Below are positions 7,466-14,179 of a stretch of DNA of 14,179 bases, one piece after another. Source of the stretch: Candidatus Zixiibacteriota bacterium (lineage in GTDB: Bacteria > Zixibacteria > MSB-5A5 > GN15 > FEB-12); contig QNAG01000043.1 of the NCBI GenBank assembly GCA_003641415.1, positions 1 through 14,179 of the forward strand. Reading direction: 5' to 3'. The notes beneath the pieces were generated by a model, which was given only the letters and a program-made list of their open reading frames with translations, was not told the DNA's origin and searched no databases. Numbering within the stretch: position 1 is the stretch's first letter; the number at the start of each line of letters is the position of its first letter. A program made the translations under genes and the position numbers.

Positions 7466-8677
7466 CTAACCTCTACTCTTCCGCATGATAAAAGTGACAA
7501 TCATAAATAGTGAACAAATCATACTTGCAGCCATACCCAGTGAGATACGTAGCAATGGTTCCAATGAAACCAAATTAACAATGCTGATAAAAATCAGAGC
7601 TGAGACTCCGGAGAAGAACAGAATGTATCTATTCTTGTTCATTTTGTTAATATACATTTCAAAATAAGCTCCATAACACCATGCCAGAGTATAAACGATG
7701 ATCAAAACCGTTATCAAGTCGATCGGGACTGCCTGTTTGAGATCCAGTATTCTCATCCCGAACAACAGTCCAAGTATACCAATTACACTAAGAGCCATCA
7801 TGACACTATAAAGTCCCAGAATCTTATAGCTGATCGAATTCCCCTTTTCAACAAAAATCCGCTTGGAGAGATAACCAACTGCCGAGGTATGAGCCAGCTG
7901 GATCACTAACGCTATCCGCTGGATAAAAGAGATATGAAACATCCGGTCTTCGGACAGATAATTGCGGGCATAAACCTTGCCATAGTTGCTGACAAACATA
8001 AATAGAAACACATTAAGAATAATTGGCCAGGCAAAAATAAGAGCCTCCTTTACGTACGCGCTTAGGACTGAAAAACTAACTTTGTTTTTATGCTGTACGT
8101 AAAAGAGTAAAGTTGCTCCCACCAACATAATCTGCCCCAAAAAGAAATAGATCAGTGGCAATTCGATTGATATCCCTTTAAAAGCCAGAACTACCAAAAT
8201 GGTCAGCATATTGACAGAAATGGAAAAAGCAAAAACAAAAGAGGGACGGTCAATCAAACGGTAGTAGATCGTGAAAAAAGATATAAAATACATAAACAGA
8301 GCGCGAATAGTTATGCAGAGGAAAACTATTCTAAAATCCTGCCCAATAAGATATGTAAGCCCCAAAAGAACAATCGAAAGAGAAATATAGATAACAAACT
8401 GAAGCAAGAAGCAGCTTCTTACTTTCTCAACCAATACTTCCCTCTCGGTTTCTTCTTTGTAAGCATAAAGGAAATAATTGCGAACCCCCAACTCAATAAC
8501 AATCGATACAATTGCTGCGATTGAGTATATATATTCGATTTCATTATAGAGCGCTCGGTCACGAAGAAGATAAAGGACCAACAGGGGAACAGAAAAAGTC
8601 AGAAACTTGTCAAGATAGTTTAAGATAGTGTAATTAATCAGACCACGATATCTGCTCAGCAAAGATGAAACAGCCAT
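7466..8677 (-). CDS. wzx: Polysaccharide flippase, Wzx-like (MOP superfamily)
   Basis: This 403-aa integral membrane protein has about 11-12 hydrophobic segments evenly spread along its length and an N-terminus (MAVSSLLSRYRGLINYTILNYLDKFLT) like that of Wzx/RfbX flippases, which translocate undecaprenyl-linked repeats across the inner membrane. No other domain is visible. The ATG at 8677 shares its A with the preceding TGA stop (TGATG), a classic coupling arrangement; a GTG one codon upstream (8680) is also possible. The gene is AT-rich (19 of 60 bases in 8581-8640 are G or C). Substrate preference cannot be told from sequence. Confidence 0.85.
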   Translation of the reverse strand: MAVSSLLSRYRGLINYTILNYLDKFLTFSVPLLVLYLLRDRALYNEIEYIYSIAAIVSIVIELGVRNYFLYAYKEETEREVLVEKVRSCFLLQFVIYISLSIVLLGLTYLIGQDFRIVFLCITIRALFMYFISFFTIYYRLIDRPSFVFAFSISVNMLTILVVLAFKGISIELPLIYFFLGQIMLVGATLLFYVQHKNKVSFSVLSAYVKEALIFAWPIILNVFLFMFVSNYGKVYARNYLSEDRMFHISFIQRIALVIQLAHTSAVGYLSKRIFVEKGNSISYKILGLYSVMMALSVIGILGLLFGMRILDLKQAVPIDLITVLIIVYTLAWCYGAYFEMYINKMNKNRYILFFSGVSALIFISIVNLVSLEPLLRISLGMAASMICSLFMIVTFIMRKSRG

Positions 8678-10224
8678 CACATGCGTTCCGTCAATTCCAT
8701 CTCGGTTTGATTAAATATCTCAGAAGAGGCTTTGAAATACCGTTCTTGTATTTTCTCCTTGATAATCTCCTCTGAATGAAAATCTACTCCTTCAGTATTG
8801 TAATTAGTAACTGGAGGAGAGTAACCAAACTGCTTTAGCAATTTTGAAATTACATACTTGGGTGAGATAACATCTTTATTTGGGTTTAGATACCTAACCG
8901 TCGCGTAAATAAATCCCGGCGTAGCAAATGGCAAAAATACTTTATTGACTCCCGCTTTTCGTGCCGATTGAATCACTACCTGGTTATCAGAACTCTGGAT
9001 AAAACCATAAAGCTTAAGATACATCATTAGCGACAGTTTGTTATGTAGTTTATCTGTGAGTGGTTGAACCATTTTTTGGAAATAATCTCGCACAGAGTCA
9101 GGGGTGTCAATATTTTCCATAGCGTAATACTCATGTGGGTCAAAAAAAGCAGACAGAAACTCAGCTTCTCCCTGCGGAATACGAAATTTCCTTCCATGTT
9201 TACGGATAACAGCCATCGCTGCCAATCGCGCCATGGGCGAGCCGGGCCAACGCATTAAAACTCGCGCGGCCAGATCGCCTTTGGTTTTAGCCGAAGGTCC
9301 AAATGAAAGTATTGAATCGGCCGTCTGTCCACTTATGAAAATTGAAGTTGTACCGAATCGTTTCACTAATTGCTCTGCCCCCACAAAATGAAGAAGTGAA
9401 TAGTGCCGGTCAAAGAGCATACGCTCAACTATCTGATTCGATTCATCTAACCCCTTTTGGATATCTACCTCTTCAACTATCAACTTGATTTTAAGTAAAT
9501 CTGCGACTGCTTTCGCATGAAGATAATCGGAATAATTATCACGATAAAATGGTTTAGCCAAAAGAAAAATAGAATGAAACTCAACCCCCATCTTTTTCAT
9601 CAACAGAGCCAGCAAGGTTGAATCCATTCCTCCGGAAAAAAAAAGGAGCTTCTGCGTTAAATCTTCTTTGAGCAATTGAAAACCTTCTATCAGTTCATCA
9701 TAGCTGGTGGAAAGATGTTGCTTTACATCTGGTTGGTTGCAAATATCATCAAAATAAATCGAATGACTAAAACCATCAGAGTTTATCAAACCCAGACTTG
9801 CCGGAGCCAGCTTGTTTAAACCTTCCACAAACGTTCGCTCACCACTGGTATAGCGCTGACGTTCCCACAAGTGGTACTCGTTGTCATTTCGTTTGAGCGG
9901 TTTTGAAGAACCTAACAGCCTCAGTAAAATTAGATATCTGTCGGACAGATATATTTTGTTATCAATCTGACAATGATACAAACGGAACCCGCCACAGATA
10001 TCATTGGCAATAATAATCCGGTCGTGCTTGATTGATAGAAATAAAAAATAACCTCTGATAGAATTGAGCGATGTTCCTATATTATCAGAAGAAACCGAGT
10101 TGAGATTTTTTCCCAATGGATACCCAAAGAAAAAAGATTCTTCAGTTTCAAATACGGGCAAACTTTTAAGGTCAATAACAACAGTGACAGCTCCCAATTT
10201 TACTTCCCTGTAAAATCCGGCCAT
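8677..10224 (-). CDS. Asparagine-synthetase-like ATP-pyrophosphatase with inactive glutaminase domain
   Basis: This 515-aa protein has the AsnB layout. An N-terminal class II glutamine-amidotransferase fold (about 1-165) includes IIIANDICGGFRLYHC and KIYLSD; a synthetase domain follows, with the PPi-loop SGGMDS (197-202), SGQTADS (298-304) and a likely catalytic Lys in SPKYVISK (454-461). The N-terminus reads MAGF where active amidotransferases have MCGI, so the Cys2 nucleophile is Ala and glutamine cannot be the ammonia source by the usual route. SGQTADS has Gln where AsnB has Glu348 and beta-lactam synthetase has Tyr348. It is therefore probably an ATP-dependent ligase forming an adenylate and then an amide on a sugar or side group; substrate unknown. 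The ATG at 10224 is chosen over a TTG at 10248 because it gives the family N-terminus, follows AGGATAA and lies 5 nt after the pseI stop. A nine-T tract precedes the PPi-loop codons. Confidence 0.8.
   Translation of the reverse strand: MAGFYREVKLGAVTVVIDLKSLPVFETEESFFFGYPLGKNLNSVSSDNIGTSLNSIRGYFLFLSIKHDRIIIANDICGGFRLYHCQIDNKIYLSDRYLILLRLLGSSKPLKRNDNEYHLWERQRYTSGERTFVEGLNKLAPASLGLINSDGFSHSIYFDDICNQPDVKQHLSTSYDELIEGFQLLKEDLTQKLLFFSGGMDSTLLALLMKKMGVEFHSIFLLAKPFYRDNYSDYLHAKAVADLLKIKLIVEEVDIQKGLDESNQIVERMLFDRHYSLLHFVGAEQLVKRFGTTSIFISGQTADSILSFGPSAKTKGDLAARVLMRWPGSPMARLAAMAVIRKHGRKFRIPQGEAEFLSAFFDPHEYYAMENIDTPDSVRDYFQKMVQPLTDKLHNKLSLMMYLKLYGFIQSSDNQVVIQSARKAGVNKVFLPFATPGFIYATVRYLNPNKDVISPKYVISKLLKQFGYSPPVTNYNTEGVDFHSEEIIKEKIQERYFKASSEIFNQTEMELTERM
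9636..9644 (-). repeat. Nine-base homopolymer (T9 in coding strand) inside the asparagine-synthetase-like gene
   Basis: The run covers codons for Leu-Phe-Phe-Ser immediately before the SGGMDS ATP loop. It is the longest homopolymer I saw in the window; others reach 7-8. A one-base slip would truncate the protein before its ATP-binding site. Confidence 0.7.
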
Positions 10225-10229
10225 CTTAT

Positions 10230-11282
10230 TTATCCTATCATTTCCCAATCCATCGCGGTTCCTTTTTTTGCATCTCTTGTAATTCTCTTGCCCAACAATT
10301 GCTCGTAGTACTTCGGAGCCAATCCGAACCCCGGCCTGATTGACCGCAGGTTCTCCGGTGTCAGCCTCTCCCCTGCTTTCATATCCTGAACAATGTATAG
10401 TGAGCGACGGAACTTGATCGATTCTCTTTCTTTCTCAGTCAGACCATAGCTGACCTTACCTAATGCCTGCCAGGTTCGCTTGCTTTCAACAACCAAATTT
10501 GCTAATTCATCCGGTTCTAATGAAAACGTTGAATCAACACCTCCATCATTGCGCGAAAGAGTAAAATGTTTTTCGATCAAGCTCGCACCAAGAGCAACCG
10601 CTCCCAAAGCAACGCCTATACCCATCGTATGATCTGACAAACCAACTTCAACCTCAAACAGATCACGCAGATGTGGAATAGTTCGTATATTCGTGCTGTC
10701 CGGAGTTGCCGGATAAGTGCTAGTACATTTGAGAAGAATTAACTGATAACATCCGGCTTCTCTTGCCGCCTGAACGGTTTCATCCAACTCGGCCACAGTA
10801 GCCATTCCTGTTGAGATAATTACCGGCTTTCCGGTTTGAGCCGCCTTACGAATTAATGGCAGGTCAGTGTTTTCAAACGATGCGATTTTGTAAACCGGAT
10901 TATTAAGACTTTCTAAAAAATCAACCGAGCTTGGGTCAAAAGGAGTTGAAAAACAGACCATGCCCAACTCAGCAGCGCGTTTGAAAATCGGTTCATGCCA
11001 TTCCCATGGAGTGTGCGCCTGACCGTACAAATCATAGAGCGATCTTCCCTTCCACAGGGAATTTTCATCACTTATATGAAATTCACCCTCGTCTAAATCA
11101 AGAGTCATTGTATCAGGCGAATAGGTCTGTATTTTAAGTCCGTGTGCCCCAGCCTTTGCTGCTGCTTCAACAATCTCAAGTGCACGGTCAAGTGACTGGT
11201 TGTGATTACCTGACATCTCGGCAATAATAAAAGGAGGGTGAGAAGAACCCACCAAACGGTCGTCGATTTTCAAGTCTTTCAT
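10230..11282 (-). CDS. pseI: Pseudaminic acid synthase PseI
   Basis: This 350-aa cytoplasmic enzyme condenses phosphoenolpyruvate with a 6-deoxy-2,4-di-N-acyl-altrose to make Pse. Seen: the NeuB TIM barrel with IIAEMSGNHNQS (19-30); the PseI-typical LYDLYGQAHTPWEWH (82-96); metal-ligand-like histidines His218 (GLSDHTMG) and His239 (IEKHFTL); VDSTFSLEPDEL (249-260); and a C-terminal SAF antifreeze-like domain from about 290. Length and motif set separate PseI from NeuB and LegI reasonably well. The ATG at 11282 has GAGG upstream with 7-nt spacing. It follows the formyltransferase by 13 nt and belongs to the Pse module beginning with pseC. Confidence 0.93.
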   Translation of the reverse strand: MKDLKIDDRLVGSSHPPFIIAEMSGNHNQSLDRALEIVEAAAKAGAHGLKIQTYSPDTMTLDLDEGEFHISDENSLWKGRSLYDLYGQAHTPWEWHEPIFKRAAELGMVCFSTPFDPSSVDFLESLNNPVYKIASFENTDLPLIRKAAQTGKPVIISTGMATVAELDETVQAAREAGCYQLILLKCTSTYPATPDSTNIRTIPHLRDLFEVEVGLSDHTMGIGVALGAVALGASLIEKHFTLSRNDGGVDSTFSLEPDELANLVVESKRTWQALGKVSYGLTEKERESIKFRRSLYIVQDMKAGERLTPENLRSIRPGFGLAPKYYEQLLGKRITRDAKKGTAMDWEMIG

Positions 11283-11295
11283 TATAATACCTCAA

Positions 11296-11886
11296 CTATT
11301 CAGATGACCCAACAGGCACCAATGCCTTCCCGATCAGATCGGATGTTTTTGTGTCCCATTTCTCTGTCAGTAAATGCATATATTTCTTCTTGTCTTTACG
11401 ACGATGGCTGGTTCCATCACCTACCTGGGGAACACACTTACATTTACCAGTACATATGTCAGTCCATATTTCCATAAATAATAATTCGATCTTGTTAGTC
11501 AGTCGTTGATAACTTGTCGACAGTGTATCATCACATTCCATTTCGACTTCTTCTTGAGCCAGTATCTGTCCGGTATCAATTCCAGAATCTATAAAGTGGA
11601 TGGTAACGCCCTTGGGTGTATCCTCCAGGAAACTCCAGAGATTGGGATCAGCTCCTCTGTTCCACGGCAAGAGGGAAATATGCAAATTGATGATCCGCCC
11701 CTGCAAACGCGATATTACATTCGGCTTTATGATGTGCCCATAGCCGTAGCTTATTGCCCAATCGACGCCCTCCAAGAGACTATGATCGTCCGTCAGCTTG
11801 CCACTGAAGGTTATCACATCATTTCCGAGCTCTTTCAGGAAGCTGGCCAGAACAGGTCGGTCTGGTCCCAGCAGTAATAATCTCAC
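11296..11886 (-). CDS. Sugar N-formyltransferase (formyl_trans_N family) in the Pse pathway
   Basis: This 196-aa enzyme of the methionyl-tRNA/GAR formyltransferase fold has a complete catalytic triad: Asn67 and His69 in INLHISLLPWNRG, and Asp104 in GIDTGQI. It consists of essentially the catalytic domain alone, without the C-terminal OB-type domain of Fmt (about 315 aa). Such enzymes move a formyl group from N10-formyl-THF to an amino sugar. Between pseG and pseI, with no GNAT-type PseH in the window, the likeliest substrate is the 4-amino group of UDP-4-amino-4,6-dideoxy-altrosamine, which becomes N7 of Pse. 7-N-formyl-Pse is known from Pseudomonas aeruginosa glycans. The start is a GTG at 11886, overlapping the pseG stop as GTGA, with GGAGG 4 nt upstream. 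It could alternatively formylate another amino sugar. Confidence 0.85.
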   Translation of the reverse strand: MRLLLLGPDRPVLASFLKELGNDVITFSGKLTDDHSLLEGVDWAISYGYGHIIKPNVISRLQGRIINLHISLLPWNRGADPNLWSFLEDTPKGVTIHFIDSGIDTGQILAQEEVEMECDDTLSTSYQRLTNKIELLFMEIWTDICTGKCKCVPQVGDGTSHRRKDKKKYMHLLTEKWDTKTSDLIGKALVPVGSSE

Positions 11887-12995
11887 TTGCCCTCCAATAC
11901 CGGTCGCATCTGAAATAGTATATCAGTGACTCGACCGGCACCAAAACCGTCTACCAACAAGGTCGCCCGTTTCGACATTTGCCTGACCATAAGTGGGCCC
12001 GATATGAATTTTTTCACTGTCTTAGCAATAAGCTCAACAGTGACAGTCTCTGAGGTCCCCAGGTAGATACCGACACCATACTCGTCACAATGGCGACCAA
12101 TCGCGATCTGATTCTCAGCTACTGCCACTATGATACTCGGAACACCCATGCAGCACCTCTCCCAGGTTGTTGTTCCTCCAGCGCCAATAGCTAAATCCGC
12201 CGCAGCCATAAGCTTTGCCACATGTTTCGTCTGATAGTGCAAGGTTGTCTGCAAAACTTCACGACATCTTTTTTCAATTGCATCACGATGCATATTACTG
12301 CTCCCAACAACAACGTCAACCAAAATGTCAGGACGGTTTAATGATGCAACCGCATTCAGAGCTTTTATCGTTTCGTTGCTCGCGTCTACACCGCCGAACT
12401 GGATGAGGATACGACGGATATGACCATCGCGCTGTCGCAGGTTAGCCTTAGCTCTGATGAATTCTGGCCGTAGTAAAGCATGTTGAGGACCAATGATAAC
12501 TTGACAGTAATCGGGGACTAATGAGCTGTATCGATTCGCCGCTGAGGTGTAGAGATTTTGATCCAATAACAGATCGCAATCATGACGCCGGTCAGCAAGA
12601 TCATCGATTACCATAATCTGCCCAACTGCCGAACGAAGTTTATTCTCCCACTCTATATCAATAGCGTAGTGGTCAACCACAAGCCAGTCTATTGTTTGTC
12701 CAGACTCGGCGATTGCTTCCATTGTTTGTTCAGCATCAGTTACCTGTGATACACCAAGCCAATGAGCATATTCTGCTAAAGTATCAACCAACTCAGAAGT
12801 GCTGTCTACTTTTGGAAGCAAACTTACCTTGAAGCCACGCTTCTGAATCAGGGCAGCCAGATTTCCTTTGAAAGCGCGACAGATAAATCGCACACTCGCC
12901 CCCTGAGTAGCCAACATGTCAGCCAGAGTAAGGCACCTCATGACATGGCCGGTGCCAATTTCGTTCGATGCATCAGTGCGAATCACTATATTCAT
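11883..12995 (-). CDS. pseG: UDP-2,4-diacylamido-2,4,6-trideoxy-altrose hydrolase PseG
   Basis: This 370-aa GT-B-fold nucleotide-sugar hydrolase removes UDP from the di-N-acylated altrose intermediate, giving the free sugar used by PseI. The N-terminal motif GTGHVMRCLTLA includes His17, the position of the catalytic His in Campylobacter PseG. The later motifs VVDHY (106-110), IDDLADRRHDCDLLLDQN (130-147), IQFGGVDASN (198-207) and GAGGTTTWERCCMGVPSI (271-288) match the family. The ATG at 12995 overlaps the preceding stop as ATGA. Its end overlaps the formyltransferase start by 4 nt. In this locus its natural substrate would carry N-formyl rather than N-acetyl at C4, if the formyltransferase replaces PseH. 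Confidence 0.93.
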   Translation of the reverse strand: MNIVIRTDASNEIGTGHVMRCLTLADMLATQGASVRFICRAFKGNLAALIQKRGFKVSLLPKVDSTSELVDTLAEYAHWLGVSQVTDAEQTMEAIAESGQTIDWLVVDHYAIDIEWENKLRSAVGQIMVIDDLADRRHDCDLLLDQNLYTSAANRYSSLVPDYCQVIIGPQHALLRPEFIRAKANLRQRDGHIRRILIQFGGVDASNETIKALNAVASLNRPDILVDVVVGSSNMHRDAIEKRCREVLQTTLHYQTKHVAKLMAAADLAIGAGGTTTWERCCMGVPSIIVAVAENQIAIGRHCDEYGVGIYLGTSETVTVELIAKTVKKFISGPLMVRQMSKRATLLVDGFGAGRVTDILFQMRPVLEGK

Positions 12996-13729
12996 TGTCC
13001 ATACACCTTCTGCGTAACGCCGTTATTGATAGCCTGCCAGCGGGGGTAGGTCGTAAGCAGTCTGAGACAGTCTTCCATATCAAATTGGGGTTTGATTGGA
13101 TACAGGTTCTCGATAATGCGGCTTACCAACAAGAAATCTTCGTGTGTGTCAACAGTCCAGCGGTGCTGGCTCTCATCCCGAGCAAAGGTGAAATGCTCTA
13201 TATTGTATTTCTCAGGGTGGTTGTAGATGAACGGTGTAACATGTTCCCTGTCAGCTGGATGTTCCGCCTGTTCATGCACCTCCTTCAGTACCCGAAATGA
13301 GAACACCTCACAATCCATACCCCGCGGATAGGTTCGCTGTATAGTGTTGGAAACATAGTCTACATTTGGGATATGATCCCGATAAACTGTGATTGCACGA
13401 TCAATGATTTGTGGATCAATTAGTGGACAGTCAGATGTAACGCGCACCACAGTATCCGCCTTATGTTTACTGGCAGCTCCGTAGTACCGGGCCAGAACAT
13501 CGTTCTCGGATCCCCGAAAACAGTTCACTTGGTGTGTTCCGCAGAATTCAACTATTGTATCGTCAGTATAATTCGTGGTAGTTGCAATGACAACATCATC
13601 TGCCAATCTCACACGATGGAGACGTTCTATAAGATAATCAAGAAGAGGCTTCCCTGCTACCCGCTTAAGAACCTTGCCCGGCAATCGAGTAGACCCCATC
13701 CGCGCTTGTACGATTATGACCGTCCTCAC
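12992..13729 (-). CDS. SpsF-family cytidylyltransferase, probable CMP-Pse synthetase
   Basis: This 245-aa nucleotidyltransferase of the SpsF/CMP-Kdo-synthetase-like family (COG1861) shows the nucleotide-binding VQARMGSTRLPGKVL (7-21), RGSENDVLARYY (72-83), VRVTSDCPLIDP (95-106) and VDTHEDFLLV in the C-terminal part. The likely reaction is activation of Pse with CTP to CMP-Pse. Classical PseF of Campylobacter belongs to the NeuA-like group with a different N-terminal motif, so this would be a non-orthologous equivalent; a NeuA-type PseF outside the window cannot be excluded. Translation starts at a GTG at 13729 that overlaps the pseC stop (GTGA), with AAGGGG 5 nt upstream. Confidence 0.85.
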   Translation of the reverse strand: MRTVIIVQARMGSTRLPGKVLKRVAGKPLLDYLIERLHRVRLADDVVIATTTNYTDDTIVEFCGTHQVNCFRGSENDVLARYYGAASKHKADTVVRVTSDCPLIDPQIIDRAITVYRDHIPNVDYVSNTIQRTYPRGMDCEVFSFRVLKEVHEQAEHPADREHVTPFIYNHPEKYNIEHFTFARDESQHRWTVDTHEDFLLVSRIIENLYPIKPQFDMEDCLRLLTTYPRWQAINNGVTQKVYGQ

Positions 13730-14179
13730 AAGTTCCCCTTTAGACTTTTAGCCAGCGCAACAACAACGCGCTCTATATCACGGTCGGTTAATCCAGGATA
13801 CATTGGTAGGCTCAAAGCTTTCTGATAGTAGTCTTCGGCATTCGGAAAGTCACCAGGCTTTGTATGGTATTTTCCGCGGTAGTAAGGTTGCAGATGAACT
13901 GGAATATAATGCACCTGGGTACCAATTCCTTTTCCCCTCAACCAGTTCATCACTTTCGCCCTTGAAACACCAAATCGTTTGAAGTCTATTTGAACCACAA
14001 ACAAGTGGTAGGCATTGACAGAACAATCCCTGTTCGTGAGAACACTAACTTCACCTGGAGCAAATTCTTTGCCTATTAGTTTACGGTAGAGTTGTGCGAT
14101 TTCTTGCCGACGCTCAATCGATTGTTCCAGCCGAGAAAGTTGACTCAATCCCAAAGCTGCATGAATATCGGAAAGGCGA
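13726..14179 (-). CDS. pseC: PseC aminotransferase, C-terminal part (gene cut by window edge)
   Basis: The reading frame is open to the right edge and gives about 151 residues, beginning RLSDIHAALGLSQLSRLE, the conserved C-terminal-half motif of DegT/DnrJ/EryC1/StrS sugar aminotransferases. The later VHYIPVHLQPYYRGKYHTK and ALSLPMYPGLTDRDIERVV match PseC, which uses PLP and glutamate to make UDP-4-amino-4,6-dideoxy-N-acetyl-altrosamine from the PseB product. The PLP-binding Lys and the start lie outside the window. The downstream gene order (cytidylyltransferase, pseG, pseI) supports PseC over related perosamine or legionaminic aminotransferases. Confidence 0.9.
   Translation of the reverse strand, partial: RLSDIHAALGLSQLSRLEQSIERRQEIAQLYRKLIGKEFAPGEVSVLTNRDCSVNAYHLFVVQIDFKRFGVSRAKVMNWLRGKGIGTQVHYIPVHLQPYYRGKYHTKPGDFPNAEDYYQKALSLPMYPGLTDRDIERVVVALAKSLKGNL

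Noticed and set aside
7464..7500. Longer N-terminus of the acyltransferase from a TTG at 7500
   Set aside because: It would overlap the flippase by 35 nt and has no ribosome site, while the TTG at 7464 has GAGG at good spacing and starts a clean hydrophobic N-terminus.
8677..10224. PseA/WbpG-type sugar amidotransferase (acetamidino-forming) identity for the asparagine-synthetase-like gene
   Set aside because: That family is shorter, lacks an N-terminal glutaminase-like domain and has a different ATP-loop context; the layout here is AsnB-like.
1..14179. CRISPR arrays, insertion sequences, toxin-antitoxin or phage genes
   Set aside because: No regularly spaced repeats, transposase motifs or other mobile-element genes were seen on either strand.

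Overview
The window is one end of a surface-polysaccharide locus, read entirely on the minus strand, so biosynthetic order runs from high to low coordinates. It carries Wzx-type flippase, Wzy-type polymerase and Wzz-type chain-length genes together with a pseudaminic acid (Pse) pathway. A Wzz without a tyrosine-kinase domain and the absence of Wza/Wzc-like export genes favour a Gram-negative bacterium making an LPS O-antigen or similar Wzy-dependent glycan. Nothing seen allows a confident genus. All functional calls rest on motif and family recognition by eye; no database search was run.

Right part (14179 to about 10230): a sugar-nucleotide module with the C-terminal half of a PseC-type aminotransferase (cut by the window edge), a SpsF-family cytidylyltransferase, PseG, a short N10-formyl-THF-type formyltransferase where PseH would be expected, and PseI. 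The likely product is CMP-Pse with N-formyl at C7. PseB, the rest of PseC and the initiating sugar-phosphate transferase are not in the window and presumably lie to the right.

Middle (10224 to 2959): an AT-richer block that should define the glycan structure. It holds an asparagine-synthetase-like enzyme with a dead glutaminase domain, a Wzx-like flippase, a left-handed beta-helix acyltransferase, a KpsC/KpsS-like glycosyltransferase, a GT4 glycosyltransferase and a Wzy-like polymerase. From the right edge to 2959, every junction overlaps or is at most 13 nt, so this looks like one long translationally coupled operon.

Left part (2958 to 1): looser spacing. A DUF1972/GT4 glycosyltransferase follows a 114-nt gap, then wzz follows a 197-nt gap containing a good sigma70-like promoter. 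Beyond wzz, 227 nt of non-coding DNA leads to the 5' half of a tRNA-Tyr(GUA) gene that runs off the left edge.

Working model (inference): the Pse module makes an N-formylated nonulosonate, which the KpsC/S-like protein or a GT4 enzyme adds to a lipid-linked repeat. The acyltransferase and the asparagine-synthetase-like protein decorate it, Wzx flips it, Wzy polymerises it and Wzz sets the chain length. The most unusual parts are the asparagine-synthetase homologue, which has lost its glutaminase nucleophile and the usual synthetase-site Glu, and the KpsC/S-like enzyme inside a Wzx/Wzy locus.
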